Under the pieces are notes generated by a model that was given only the letters and a program-made list of their open reading frames with translations, was not told the DNA's origin and made no database searches. A program made the translations under genes and the position numbers. A DNA stretch of 33,946 nt, from contig JAISDH010000369.1 in NCBI GenBank assembly GCA_031264975.1, forward strand, positions 1-33,946. Reading direction: 5' to 3'. Source of the DNA: Bacteroidales bacterium. GTDB taxonomy: Bacteria; Bacteroidota; Bacteroidia; Bacteroidales; WCHB1-69. Of this stretch, positions 1 through 8,417 are shown in pieces. The number at the start of each line of letters is the position of its first letter. Position 1 is the first letter of the stretch.

Positions 1-96
1 CTCTTTTGTGCTCATGGAAGCAAGTATTTGCTTTGCTTTATTTGCCTTTTCAGGCTGTTTTTCGGGTTTTGACTGTTGCAGTTGTTCATTTTCCAT
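1..96 (-). CDS. Cut-off conjugation gene after traK (traL or traM position)
   Basis: The reading frame starts with ATG at 96, only 2 bp after the traK stop, and is open for 32 codons to the window edge. The visible N-terminus is hydrophilic and rich in Gln, Lys and Glu (starts MENEQLQQSKPEKQPEKANK). Position and tight coupling say it belongs to the tra operon. In CTnDOT-type operons the genes after traK are traL and traM (VirB10-like). A charged cytoplasmic N-terminus would suit a VirB10-like protein, but too little is visible to decide. Confidence 0.6.
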   Translation of the reverse strand, partial: MENEQLQQSKPEKQPEKANKAKQILASMSTKE

Positions 97-98
97 AG

Positions 99-722
99 TT
101 AATTTCTTTTTTCACGTGATAATTCTTTATTTTCAAGCACTTTAAATTGTATAATTAAAAAACCGTGCGGATTATTTTCGCTGCGTACGGTGTTTTCCAA
201 ATAGCAAGCAGTAATGAGGCTGCGTGTGGTAACATTGCTGCCTCTTGTTATAAATTGTTGTGCATAAGTATGTGCCTCATACGGATACTGCTCGAAATTG
301 AATTTTATGCTGTCTACTTGTATCCGTTGTAGCGTGTTGGTTGAAATTAGCCGGCGGTAATACTCGGCCTCTTTCAGGTCATTGAAGTAGTCATACGCAC
401 TCCGGTCGGCTAAATACAGTGCACGCTGGATATTATGATTCAGCGCCGCATTATCCGGCGACAGGGTGAAAAATAACTCATGAAACATTCTTACATGATT
501 GTGCGCTTCGGCCGGCCGGTTTTGGGCCATATCCTGGGACAATGCCAACATTAATGATTTACCCTTGTCCAATACATATATTTTCTCGCGCTCCTTTGCA
601 ATCATTTTATCGGAAGAATATTTAATATAAATGACAATGACAGCACATGCCACTACTGTTATTATACTTAACAGTCTCGTTAATTGAAACGCTGTTTCGA
701 TATTTTTTAAAGATTTAAACAT
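99..722 (-). CDS. traK: TraK, VirB8-like conjugation channel protein
   Basis: This 207-residue protein has a short cytoplasmic N-terminus, one membrane helix at about residues 17-34 and a soluble domain beyond. That is the layout of VirB8-like inner-membrane components of type IV secretion systems, and length and gene position match Bacteroides TraK. The N-terminus (MFKSLKNIETAFQLTR) is typical of the family as I recall it. It would nucleate the channel at the inner membrane, with the soluble part in the periplasm. The gene follows traJ with 1 bp between them and is followed by the next tra frame after 2 bp, so it is certainly part of the same transcript. Confidence 0.88.
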   Translation of the reverse strand: MFKSLKNIETAFQLTRLLSIITVVACAVIVIYIKYSSDKMIAKEREKIYVLDKGKSLMLALSQDMAQNRPAEAHNHVRMFHELFFTLSPDNAALNHNIQRALYLADRSAYDYFNDLKEAEYYRRLISTNTLQRIQVDSIKFNFEQYPYEAHTYAQQFITRGSNVTTRSLITACYLENTVRSENNPHGFLIIQFKVLENKELSREKRN

Positions 723-723
723 T

Positions 724-1779
724 TCACTTTTTAAATTTACTGACTATATTTTTAACACCTTCTTTAATACTTCCGGACATTCTTCCACTGGCAGCAGCTC
801 CTGCCCCGCCGGCAATTAAAGCGGCTTTTCTTGCACCCTGCAAGGTGCTGCTTAATTCCATAGCACTTGCACCGCCCTGCACTGCCCATGTTGCAATGGT
901 AGGAACCGACAAGTAAGAGGCAATACCAATTACATAGAAAATAATGAGCACAGTGCCAATAGACCAGGCGTTATCTTGAGAAAATGACAGATTGTCCATC
1001 ATCAAACATTCTATTTGAGATAAAACGACGCCAATAATATTACAAACAGGCGCCCATAAGTAAATACTAATATATTTTGCAAACCAGTTCGACAAACTGC
1101 CCTCAAAACTTGGGAATAAACTTAGCGTAAATGCTATTGGCCCAATCATTCCCAAAATGATCAAAAAAAATAATCGCAGACAATTTATAACAAACCAGAC
1201 CACATCTTTAGCCAATGAAAGTACGGAGATTAAAATTTCCATCACAGCGCCGGCTAAAGTGAAGCCATCAAAACCCAAGTAAGATAATATGGCTTCGTCG
1301 CTAACGCAGTAGAGGATTTCATTTACGGGGTCACTAACGTATTCTTCAAGGAAATTATTAACACGACCACTCCAGCTACGACTGTTAGCCGCTCTTAATT
1401 TTTCTTTTTGTTCTCTTTGTAATCTTTCTTTATCAGCTTTTGCCTTATCTTGTATTTGTCGGTATAGGGCTGCATGTTCTTGCACGACGTTATCTCTCAA
1501 TGTTATAGTATAGCTTCTGAGTGGTGCTAAGATATAATGGACAGGCGTAATTACGACAGTATAAAAATTCAGGCATAGAAACACAATTACTAACGGTTTT
1601 AGAAGAGGGTATAAGTCAATAGATTCATTTCGGGCCAAAGCGCCCCACGTCTTCCATGCAAAATAAAATAATGCTCCTATACCGATGATGCCGGCCACTA
1701 TGGAACCTATATCAGCTATCCTTACGGATAGTTTATCAAAAATGTCTTGAAATGTTTTTTCAAAGTCTAAATTAAACAT
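724..1779 (-). CDS. traJ: TraJ, VirB6/TrbL-like inner-membrane conjugation protein
   Basis: The preferred start is ATG at 1779, giving 351 residues starting MFNLDFEKTF. A longer frame reaches 1845 but would overlap traI by 64 bp, while the chosen start lies 2 bp after the traI stop. Several membrane helices are visible (about residues 24-43, 58-85, 175-230, 255-275). A charged central segment rich in Lys, Glu and Arg follows the second helix pair, and the tail is rich in Gly and Ala and ends in lysines. This matches the polytopic VirB6/TrbL-like TraJ of Bacteroides conjugative transposons, the inner-membrane part of the DNA channel. It lies between traI and traK, as in CTnDOT. Confidence 0.88.
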   Translation of the reverse strand: MFNLDFEKTFQDIFDKLSVRIADIGSIVAGIIGIGALFYFAWKTWGALARNESIDLYPLLKPLVIVFLCLNFYTVVITPVHYILAPLRSYTITLRDNVVQEHAALYRQIQDKAKADKERLQREQKEKLRAANSRSWSGRVNNFLEEYVSDPVNEILYCVSDEAILSYLGFDGFTLAGAVMEILISVLSLAKDVVWFVINCLRLFFLIILGMIGPIAFTLSLFPSFEGSLSNWFAKYISIYLWAPVCNIIGVVLSQIECLMMDNLSFSQDNAWSIGTVLIIFYVIGIASYLSVPTIATWAVQGGASAMELSSTLQGARKAALIAGGAGAAASGRMSGSIKEGVKNIVSKFKK

Positions 1780-1781
1780 AA

Positions 1782-2717
1782 TTAAAATAAAAATAATTCT
1801 ACTATTGAGCCAAGTATGAATATAGTTAAAGCAGAGGTGAACCATATAGCGGCTGTTTTACCCAGCCCGTCCTCTTCGAGGTTAAACTTGCGATATACCC
1901 GAAAAGCGCCAATAAGTGCGACAAAGGCAGATAGTGCAAAAAATAGTTTTTTAAAATTATCATATAAATCCGTGGTTTTTTTTGCAGCGCTTCTGGCAGT
2001 ACTTTCAACAGATTGTGTATCTGGAATTGTCTTGTCCACTGCTTTTGACACAGCATAAACAAGTTCCGCACCAAGTGTCAGCCTTCCTCCTTTATTTATG
2101 TAGTATGATTCCGCTACGCCAAACAAATTATTTTTGTTCATATAATCTATTTTCCTGCGTTGCTCAATAGCGCGTTTCATTTGTTCTTGTATAAGCCACA
2201 GTCCCGCCTCAATTTCTCCTGTTTCTCCGGCAGCAGCCTCAACAGCCTCTTTCCTTTCTTTATCTGTAAATCGCCATTTACCTGAAGTCACATAATCTTT
2301 AATTTTTCCTACATTCCGTGTTCCTTGTTCGATGGCGAAATTTAAATAGTCCATGAAATATGTCAATTCGTTCAAATTAAACATATTTGACCTTACTGCT
2401 TGTTTATAAATATCCGATGCTCTTTGTATTATGTTTATTAAACTTTGCGCCGCATCAATTATTTCCTGTATATCATAGATGTACTGGTTTATTTTATCAA
2501 AAGTTTCTTTGAGTGATTTCATATTCTCATAGGTTTGTTTCAAAACCGTCAATTGATTGAGCAATTGAACGCCACTCCTTATTGATTCTTCCAAACTTTT
2601 AAAATGCCCCAATACACTGGCGGCAGTATGTCCAGGGTCTGATACGACCATTTGTCCCGAAGAAGGCAACAATGGCGTAAACGAAAGTAATAATACAGCA
2701 ATAATTTTTTTCATCAT
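1782..2717 (-). CDS. traI: TraI (DUF4141-type) with a C-terminal TraE-like membrane domain
   Basis: The protein has 311 residues with a cleavable-looking signal peptide (MMKKIIAVLLLSFTPLLPSSGQ). A helical, TrbJ/VirB5-like region follows at residues 25-235 (pattern LLNQLTVLKQTYENMKSLKE), typical of TraI in Bacteroides elements. The last 60 residues hold two membrane helices and align with the end of TraE encoded at 5531-5869. Both begin LYD, share IG-F-VY-K at the end of helix 1 and K-AA-WF--AL at the start of helix 2, and end in a short hydrophobic tail. Standard TraI proteins are, as I recall, about 200 residues and lack this part. It starts at ATG 2717 or 2714, overlapping the traG TGA. It may be a tethered pilin-like fusion. 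Confidence 0.85.
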   Translation of the reverse strand: MMKKIIAVLLLSFTPLLPSSGQMVVSDPGHTAASVLGHFKSLEESIRSGVQLLNQLTVLKQTYENMKSLKETFDKINQYIYDIQEIIDAAQSLINIIQRASDIYKQAVRSNMFNLNELTYFMDYLNFAIEQGTRNVGKIKDYVTSGKWRFTDKERKEAVEAAAGETGEIEAGLWLIQEQMKRAIEQRRKIDYMNKNNLFGVAESYYINKGGRLTLGAELVYAVSKAVDKTIPDTQSVESTARSAAKKTTDLYDNFKKLFFALSAFVALIGAFRVYRKFNLEEDGLGKTAAIWFTSALTIFILGSIVELFLF

Positions 2718-5197
2718 TTTATTTTTTGCTCATTAACCATATCTCTGATAGCCATTTCTAAATCCCCATTATAACGCTCATTAGCAAGATTAAACAGGGT
2801 CGTTTTTTCTGTTTCTTCCGTACTGTATGTTAAATAGGCCTCCGGCGAAACTTCTACCCCATACACCGCCGAGTGCGCACCATTCAAATCAATATATATT
2901 TCCCGATATACACGGTGTGGATCCAAGTTTTGATTAAGTGACAGTACTTGCGCCTTCTGCTTTTCCGTCAATCCAAGCAAAGCTTGTATATCTTCAAACC
3001 TGTTCATATATTTTCGCTGGTCGCATAATATTTTGCAGTCGGAATTATTAATGATAGATTGCTTTACTATTTCCGAGTGGATAATATCCTCGACTTCCTG
3101 CGTGACAATAATAGCTTCGCCGAAGAATTTGCGAACAGTTTTAAACAAGTATTTTATGTATTCAGCCATCCCCTCCTTGGCGATGGCTTTCCATGCTTCT
3201 TCGATTAAAATCACCTTGCGTATGCCTTTTAACCGGCGCATCTTATTGATGAATGTTTCCATGATGATAATAGTAACCACCGGAAACAATATTTTATGGT
3301 CTTTAATGTTATCCAACTCAAAAATAACAAACCGCTTGTTCAATAAGTCTAATTGTTTATCGGAGTTCAATAAATAATCATATTCCCCGCCCTTGTAATA
3401 GGGTTCAAGGACATTTAAAAAATTGTCGATATCAAAATCCTTGTCTTTTATTTTTTTTCTAACAACAATTTCCCGATAGTTATTGCCGACATATTCGTAA
3501 AATGTGTTAAAGCACGGAATGATGGACTGGTCTCTTTTTATAAGTTCGAGATAGCCGTTTACCGCATTGGATAAATTAACTTCTTCAGCCCGTGACGACG
3601 TTTCCGTGTCCTTTTTCCATAACGCATAAATAAGCGCCTTAATACTCTCTTTCTTTTCAATGTCAAAAATACCGTCATCCGTATAGAACGGATTGAATGT
3701 AATGGGATTTTCTTCGGTGTAAGTTAAATAAATCCCATCTTTACCGCTCGTTTTTTTATTTATTAACTGACATAGTCCTAAATAACTGTTGCCGGTATCT
3801 ACGAGGACAATGTGCGAATTTTGCTCGTAGTATTGTCGCATGATGTGATTGGTGAAAAAACTCTTGCCGGAACCGGACGGCCCGAGTATGAATTTATTCC
3901 GATTTGTTATTATCCCGCGTTTCATCGGTGCATCCGAAATATCTACATGTAACGGCTTACCGGTATTTCGATCGGTAAGTTTAATCCCGAATGGAGACAG
4001 GGAATCCCTTTGGCACGTTTCATAGGTAAGGAAACAAGTAGCGACTTCCAAGAAAGTCATAAAAGTGTCTTCACTTGGAAAATCCGCCGCATTGCCCGGC
4101 ATACCTGCCCAAAATAGCACAGGTGCATCAACAACATTATGGCGGGCCTTACAGTCCATTGCCGTGATTTGAGAACCCACATCATTTCTCACTCGTTTAA
4201 GCTCGGCATCACTATCTGCCCATGCAACCACATTAAAATGCGCACGGATCGTTAAATGGCCTCCTTCGTGAATGGCATTTAAAAAGCTTTCTATTTGCTC
4301 GTGATTTACCATGTTAGAGCGGGAGAGGCGGGACAGTGAAAACATCCGTTTGCTTTGTGATTCTAATTTGCGAATATTGTCCTGATGGTTGTCAATAAAG
4401 ATATACTGGTTATATGTATGATTGCATGGAAGTAATAATCCTACCGAAGCAGCATAGCTGAGCGTACAGTCACTTTTATCGGTAGATAATTTTTCATACT
4501 TGCAATCCGGACTAACCGTGAATGGTAAATCGTCTATATCTGACAATGTATGCACACATACTTTTTTATCACCAATGACAATATTTTCTGGATTAAACTG
4601 AATATCTTTGAATACTACTTTTTCTGTCGCGCCGTCAAGGGTAATGTATTTATCCAATAAATTACAGATGTCGACTTCATCGGTTAATCTCTTCATTTTA
4701 AAATAAGTACTTTCACTTAAAATACTGGCAAACTGCCCTACAGTCTCTTCAAAACTGTTTATCACATCGGATGAAAGCATTTCGCGAGGGACCAGCCGCC
4801 CCCGACAGAGTGATGTGGTCAAGGACATTTTACGAGCATTGTTTTTCGTGGTTTTTGTGATAAACAAGTAGCACTTATGTGATAAATATGGGCGCTCAAT
4901 AAAATGCATCTCATGTGTTTTTGTTAAAAAATCACTGGATTCATGATGTGGCGTGTAAGTTTCTTTAATAAACCAATCCTGCTTATGGACTACGGTGTAA
5001 TCCGGGAGTATTTTTATAGCCTTGGTAAAGACCGCATGAATGCTTGCATACTCTTCCTGTGTAAGCGTAAATATTTCCGGCAGATCGACCACAAATGGAA
5101 TTGTTATATCCGCGTATTTGGATATAATAAATCCATTTTCTATCTTGTAGATAGGGTTACGGTTTTCAACAGTGCTGGTTGGCAGGATATTTTTCAC
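2714..5197 (-). CDS. traG: TraG, VirB4-family conjugation ATPase
   Basis: An 827-residue cytoplasmic ATPase that energises assembly of the conjugative channel. The Walker A motif is GPSGSGKSFFTNH at about residue 440 and the Walker B region is KVILIEEAWKAIA at about 664. A following EAIIVTQEVEDI stretch fits the VirB4/TraC fold, and length agrees with the Bacteroides TraG family. The start is GTG at 5197, overlapping the traF TGA by 4 bp (GTGA), which points to translational coupling; no better ATG is close. It is not to be confused with the VirD4-like coupling protein, which is encoded at 10192-12204. Confidence 0.95.
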   Translation of the reverse strand: MKNILPTSTVENRNPIYKIENGFIISKYADITIPFVVDLPEIFTLTQEEYASIHAVFTKAIKILPDYTVVHKQDWFIKETYTPHHESSDFLTKTHEMHFIERPYLSHKCYLFITKTTKNNARKMSLTTSLCRGRLVPREMLSSDVINSFEETVGQFASILSESTYFKMKRLTDEVDICNLLDKYITLDGATEKVVFKDIQFNPENIVIGDKKVCVHTLSDIDDLPFTVSPDCKYEKLSTDKSDCTLSYAASVGLLLPCNHTYNQYIFIDNHQDNIRKLESQSKRMFSLSRLSRSNMVNHEQIESFLNAIHEGGHLTIRAHFNVVAWADSDAELKRVRNDVGSQITAMDCKARHNVVDAPVLFWAGMPGNAADFPSEDTFMTFLEVATCFLTYETCQRDSLSPFGIKLTDRNTGKPLHVDISDAPMKRGIITNRNKFILGPSGSGKSFFTNHIMRQYYEQNSHIVLVDTGNSYLGLCQLINKKTSGKDGIYLTYTEENPITFNPFYTDDGIFDIEKKESIKALIYALWKKDTETSSRAEEVNLSNAVNGYLELIKRDQSIIPCFNTFYEYVGNNYREIVVRKKIKDKDFDIDNFLNVLEPYYKGGEYDYLLNSDKQLDLLNKRFVIFELDNIKDHKILFPVVTIIIMETFINKMRRLKGIRKVILIEEAWKAIAKEGMAEYIKYLFKTVRKFFGEAIIVTQEVEDIIHSEIVKQSIINNSDCKILCDQRKYMNRFEDIQALLGLTEKQKAQVLSLNQNLDPHRVYREIYIDLNGAHSAVYGVEVSPEAYLTYSTEETEKTTLFNLANERYNGDLEMAIRDMVNEQKIK

Positions 5198-5529
5198 GGT
5201 TTATTTTTCGTTTTAATAAAACTTATAGAGAAAATATGTTTAAAACTCTTTCTGGAAATCAAAAAGCGAGGACATCTGCGTCGCGCCTGTTTTTTCATCA
5301 ATCCATATTGACCATATTTGGAGTTCATGCGAAATACAGAAACTATAAGCATAAGCGCCAGTCCAATAACAGTGATAAGGCTACCCACAATATTCACATT
5401 AAACAGACGAAGTATTATAAAGAGCATAAACAGGATAATAATACCCACGACGAAATATACCAGATATTGCGCCCGTAAACCTTTAAACTCAACAGTTTTG
5501 TTTATGCCCTTAAATACTTGATATTCCAT
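5194..5529 (-). CDS. traF: TraF (DUF4133-type), VirB3-like membrane protein
   Basis: The start ATG at 5529 (MEYQVFKGINKTVEFKGLRA) is preferred over the longer frame from 5562, which would overlap traE. The chosen start leaves 1 bp after the traE stop. The 111-residue protein has two adjacent membrane helices at about residues 22-66 and a basic tail. It matches the small DUF4133 TraF proteins found between traE and traG in Bacteroidota conjugative elements. The equivalent VirB3 partners the VirB4 ATPase, which is encoded immediately downstream with a 4-bp overlap. Confidence 0.88.
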   Translation of the reverse strand: MEYQVFKGINKTVEFKGLRAQYLVYFVVGIIILFMLFIILRLFNVNIVGSLITVIGLALMLIVSVFRMNSKYGQYGLMKKQARRRCPRFLISRKSFKHIFSISFIKTKNKP

Positions 5530-5530
5530 C

Positions 5531-5869
5531 CTACAAGAATATTGCTTTAATAAATACACCAACGGCTGCTAAAAACAGTGCTGCGCCAAACCATGCCGCG
5601 GCCAATTTCGTCGCATTGGGGTCTCCACTACTCCACTTTGAGTAAACAATAAAACCTCCAATAATGCCTACAATCGCAGCAATCGCAAGCAATGCCTTGT
5701 ATGCTGTATCATAAAGGCCGGACACCTCTGATGTCGTCGTGTTCAACGCCGTTTTCGCTTTTGCGATACCAGAAGTCTGCGCGGATAGCTCTGGAACGAG
5801 CAGCACAATACAGAATGCCACGAGTAACGTAGCGTAAATTTTAAATAATTTGTTTTTGTTTTTTTTCAT
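5531..5869 (-). CDS. traE: TraE (DUF4134-type), pilin-like membrane protein
   Basis: The 112-residue protein has a long signal-like N-terminus (residues 1-30, ending in LSA-Q). Two closely spaced membrane helices follow at about residues 57-78 and 90-110, joined by a short polar loop containing Gly-Asp-Pro. This VirB2/TrbC-like layout is that of TraE in Bacteroides conjugative transposons. Its C-terminal 60 residues are closely similar to the C-terminus of TraI in the same operon. It is followed 1 bp later by traF. Confidence 0.88.
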   Translation of the reverse strand: MKKNKNKLFKIYATLLVAFCIVLLVPELSAQTSGIAKAKTALNTTTSEVSGLYDTAYKALLAIAAIVGIIGGFIVYSKWSSGDPNATKLAAAWFGAALFLAAVGVFIKAIFL

Positions 5870-5886
5870 TTTTTTTAAATTTAGAA

Positions 5887-6378
5887 TTATTGATTAATAT
5901 TATTAAGTATGTCATCTATACGTCGCGATATCTCATCTTTAGTTTTTATCATCTTTTCAAAAAAATCCGTGTCTTTTATTTGTTTAATGGTCTGTTTTAC
6001 ATCCTCTAAATTTTTATTGTCAAAATCAGATAACGGTTTATCATTGTCAACCACAGTGACCATTTGCTGTATTTCTTCAAACCCGACAATACTTCCTTCT
6101 TGGGTGTTATTATCAATGTTGTCATCATCAACCATAGCTTTGTCATCAATCTCAATACTGTCATATTCCACCTCAAAATTGTCTTCCGATAAATCATTCC
6201 CTAATGAATCTGAGATATTATCTTCCACTGTTTTTTCTTTTTCCAACTGAAAAACATCATGTGCAATACCCATCAGCCCATCCACCGGCTCCTGCTTTTC
6301 CTGTTCCGAAAAAAGCAAGGTTTTTACAAGAATACTAACTAAAATCCAAACCGACATAACACCGATAATATAAATCAT
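5887..6378 (-). CDS. Acidic single-pass membrane protein of the tra operon
   Basis: The 163-residue protein has one N-terminal membrane helix (residues 2-23, MIYIIGVMSVWILVSILVKT) and a very acidic, Asp-, Glu- and Asn-rich cytoplasmic region. The C-terminal 45 residues are probably helical (EDVKQTIKQIKD...). It occupies the place of traC/traD between the DUF3408 gene and traE, 6 bp after the former. I do not recognise a family. The position suggests a rapidly diverging accessory part of the transfer machinery. Confidence 0.75.
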   Translation of the reverse strand: MIYIIGVMSVWILVSILVKTLLFSEQEKQEPVDGLMGIAHDVFQLEKEKTVEDNISDSLGNDLSEDNFEVEYDSIEIDDKAMVDDDNIDNNTQEGSIVGFEEIQQMVTVVDNDKPLSDFDNKNLEDVKQTIKQIKDTDFFEKMIKTKDEISRRIDDILNNINQ

Positions 6379-6384
6379 AAAAAA

Positions 6385-6822
6385 TCAAAATATTGTGACC
6401 GGCCTTTCTGCAAGCCACACTTCAAAATCCTTCTTGTATTTGTTAAAATGCTCCAAAAGAATATTATCTATGTATGCGCCTACGGCTACTTTATTATCGA
6501 AAATACGGGCGATAACACGCTCGGCAATACATAATGTTTCCTTGCTAATTCCAACGTTGCTTCTATAGACTCCGTTAATAGTTCTACTTAAAAACCTTTC
6601 CTCATACATATTTTTTTTCCCATTCCCTCCATTTCCGTTACTATGAATTTCCTTTGAGGGAAATGGCTGATTTGTGTTCTTTTCTTTTTCAGGAAATTCA
6701 ACAGGATTTTCTGTAGTAGTAACCGCATCTGGCATTGCTTCTATTTTCTCAGTTTGCTTTTGAAAACTACCAGCCATACGTGCTAAAACTTCTGCCTCAC
6801 TCAGTTGATTTTTTTTAGCCAT
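6385..6822 (-). CDS. DUF3408-type conjugation protein (TraB-like)
   Basis: The 145-residue protein has a disordered N-terminal half and a C-terminal domain of the form GISKETLCIAERVIARIFDN followed by VGAYIDNILLEHFNKYKKDFE. This matches DUF3408 proteins encoded next to traA in Bacteroides conjugative transposons. The C-terminal part looks like a ribbon-helix-helix type DNA-binding fold, so it may work with the ParA-like TraA on DNA or operon control (inference). It lies 22 bp downstream of traA and 6 bp upstream of the next gene. Confidence 0.82.
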   Translation of the reverse strand: MAKKNQLSEAEVLARMAGSFQKQTEKIEAMPDAVTTTENPVEFPEKEKNTNQPFPSKEIHSNGNGGNGKKNMYEERFLSRTINGVYRSNVGISKETLCIAERVIARIFDNKVAVGAYIDNILLEHFNKYKKDFEVWLAERPVTIF

Positions 6823-6844
6823 AAATCCATAAATACTTTAGTTT

Positions 6845-7597
6845 TCACTTGTTTATTATCTCGAATATTTCATTACATAAATAGCCGACATGGCTACTGG
6901 AAAGCATGGAGCGGGTAGGTGCAAGTAAAGTTGAACGAAAAATCCCTTCCTGAGAATAATCGGCAGCTTCCTTATGGAACCGCAATAAGTAAGGTATCTT
7001 AGTTTCAAGAACCGGAATTTTATATTCCAATAGCAACTTATTGTATGCGTTATACAAGTTCGTTTTCTCTCGACCATCCACCATATTCCAAAACGCATAT
7101 GATTTCACCTCACTGGAAAGTTGCTTAAGCATCAGAAGAAAACTTAAGGAACTTTCCATTACAGTCCTGTCTGCCGAAATAGGCGTGAAGATATAATCCA
7201 TTTGTTGAATCAGGCTCAAAATGCCAGGCTGATTAACTGTCCCTGGAAGGTCGAAAAATACGTAATCCAATTTATTTTGTCCAGCAGTGATTTTTTCAGC
7301 CATTTCTATCGCTGCAGTTGTAGTAGCAGTTTCAACGGCATAAGATGATTTATTATGTTCTGAAAATTTTGTCACTGCAAGTTTTTTTAATGTTTCGTTT
7401 TTAGGAAGGTTTTCCAGCTCCCGTTTCCGCATGTTTGCAATGGATAACTGCGGGTAGTCGCAATCAATGATTGCAGCATCACATTTTAACACATAATGGG
7501 CGATACTTGCCACAAGTATGGTGAAGCTTGATTTGCCCGCTCCGCCTTTCTGCGTTGCGAAAGAGATATAGACAGGCTTTTTGTTTTTATTACTCAT
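6845..7597 (-). CDS. traA: TraA, ParA/MinD-like ATPase
   Basis: A 250-residue P-loop ATPase of the ParA class. The deviant Walker A motif TQKGGAGKSSFT is near residue 14, the switch region AAIIDCDYPQ is near residue 41 and VFFDLPGT is near residue 114. In Bacteroides conjugative elements this is the first gene of the tra operon. It is thought to position or partition DNA or the transfer complex, probably with the neighbouring DUF3408 protein. Transcription likely starts from the TATCTTTG box centred at 7630, about 30 bp upstream of the ATG. Confidence 0.92.
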   Translation of the reverse strand: MSNKNKKPVYISFATQKGGAGKSSFTILVASIAHYVLKCDAAIIDCDYPQLSIANMRKRELENLPKNETLKKLAVTKFSEHNKSSYAVETATTTAAIEMAEKITAGQNKLDYVFFDLPGTVNQPGILSLIQQMDYIFTPISADRTVMESSLSFLLMLKQLSSEVKSYAFWNMVDGREKTNLYNAYNKLLLEYKIPVLETKIPYLLRFHKEAADYSQEGIFRSTLLAPTRSMLSSSHVGYLCNEIFEIINK

Positions 7598-7626
7598 AAA
7601 TGAGGTTTATTCGATTAATATTTCCG

Positions 7627-7658
7627 CAAAGATAATAATTAAGTTTGATATATACAAA
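7627..7658 (-). promoter_or_regulatory. Promoter of the tra operon
   Basis: On the minus strand a TTTG (-33) at 7658-7655 is followed after 20 bp by TATCTTTG (-7) at 7634-7627. This matches the Bacteroidota consensus TTTG-N19-21-TAnnTTTG. Transcription would start near 7620, giving a leader of about 22 nt before the traA ATG at 7597. Confidence 0.75.
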
Positions 7659-7784
7659 CACAATATCATCTACTTGTATAATATATTATGTGTTGTGATA
7701 TTTAAAATATTAATAATTAAATATTTATTATATAAACAGAAAATAAAATTACGTATTTTTATAAAATAATAAATTAATTTTATA

Positions 7785-7792
7785 TACCTTTG
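7785..7792 (+). promoter_or_regulatory. Promoter -7 box for the mob operon
   Basis: TACCTTTG fits the Bacteroidota -7 consensus and reads towards mobA; the -33 region is only T-rich. It is followed at once by a 7-bp inverted repeat, TGCATAA-N8-TTATGCA (7791-7812), a possible operator over the start site. The resulting transcript would carry a leader of about 235 nt through the oriT-like repeats. Confidence 0.5.
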
Positions 7793-7863
7793 CATAAAAA
7801 TAAAAATTATGCACTTATTTTATCATTTATTCTTTAAATTTTTAAATTATGAAAAATTTTAAA

Positions 7864-7990
7864 TTGTACTACGAAAAGGAGAACTTCTCAAGAAGTTTGC
7901 AAGGTATGTTTTTGTAGTACAACGTTCCGTTTGTCCTACAAAAACCCTTGCTCTGCGAGGCTGAAAATTTACTCCGAAGTCGTAAATTTT
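7864..7990. other. Candidate origin of transfer (oriT): nested inverted repeats
   Basis: This stretch, directly upstream of mobA and free of convincing genes, holds several inverted repeats. (a) TTGTACTACGAAAA at 7864-7877 pairs with 7909-7922 with one mismatch. (b) Inside that, AACTTCT-CA-AGAAGTT at 7882-7897 is perfect. (c) TTTTTGTAG at 7909-7917 also pairs perfectly with CTACAAAAA at 7936-7944, so it competes with (a). (d) CCTTGC-TCT-GCGAGG lies at 7946-7960. (e) AAAATTTAC at 7964-7972 pairs with GTAAATTTT at 7982-7990, perfect over 9 bp. In related mobilisable elements oriT sits just 5' of mobA, and relaxases bind such repeats. The nick site cannot be assigned from sequence alone. Confidence 0.65.
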
Positions 7991-8033
7991 GACTAATAAA
8001 ATGGATGATTTTTGAAAAAAATAATACTTTTTT

Positions 8034-8417
8034 ATGGCATTACATAGAAAATACAGTATCCGCTTTACGGAAAAGGAAAGCATCGAATTAGATTACTTAT
8101 TGAACAAATATAACTTCAAGAAAGTGTCTTCATTTATAAAAAAATGCATTTTTCAGAAGGAACTTCATGTGATTACCTATGATGAAAGTTTATATGACGT
8201 CATTGACAAACTCAATGAAATTTTATACCAATATCGAAAAATCGGTACAAATTACAATCAAATAGTGAAGCATGTCAACAAGACTTTTGGTGAAGAAAAA
8301 GGCAAACAATTATTGAGTAGGGTGGCGCAAAACATGATTGACCTTGTGCAAATCACAGAAAAAACGGTCGTACCAGTAGTAAAAATGTTGGAGGGAAAAT
8401 ATGATAGCAAAAATTAG
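8034..8417 (+). CDS. mobA: MobA, relaxosome accessory DNA-binding protein
   Basis: A 127-residue basic protein. The N-terminus (KYSIRFTEKESIELDYLLNK) looks like a ribbon-helix-helix DNA-binding segment, and the middle carries the pattern YRKIGTNYNQIVKHVN, typical of relaxosome accessory proteins of the MobA/MobC-like group. It probably binds the inverted repeats immediately upstream and helps MobB nick oriT. The start ATG at 8034 has no Shine-Dalgarno but follows an A/T-rich leader. Its 3' end overlaps mobB by 17 bp, so the two are probably translated together. Confidence 0.85.
   Translation: MALHRKYSIRFTEKESIELDYLLNKYNFKKVSSFIKKCIFQKELHVITYDESLYDVIDKLNEILYQYRKIGTNYNQIVKHVNKTFGEEKGKQLLSRVAQNMIDLVQITEKTVVPVVKMLEGKYDSKN

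Noticed and set aside
1780..1845. Longer traJ start at 1845
   Set aside because: It would overlap traI by 64 bp, while ATG 1779 lies 2 bp after the traI stop, as in the rest of the operon.
7581..7769. Plus-strand frame of 62 codons over the traA promoter
   Set aside because: It is Ile/Lys/Tyr-rich AT-driven sequence covering a good promoter.
7859..8083. Opposite-strand frame of 74 codons across the oriT region
   Set aside because: It overlaps the inverted repeats and the start of mobA, and shows no protein features.
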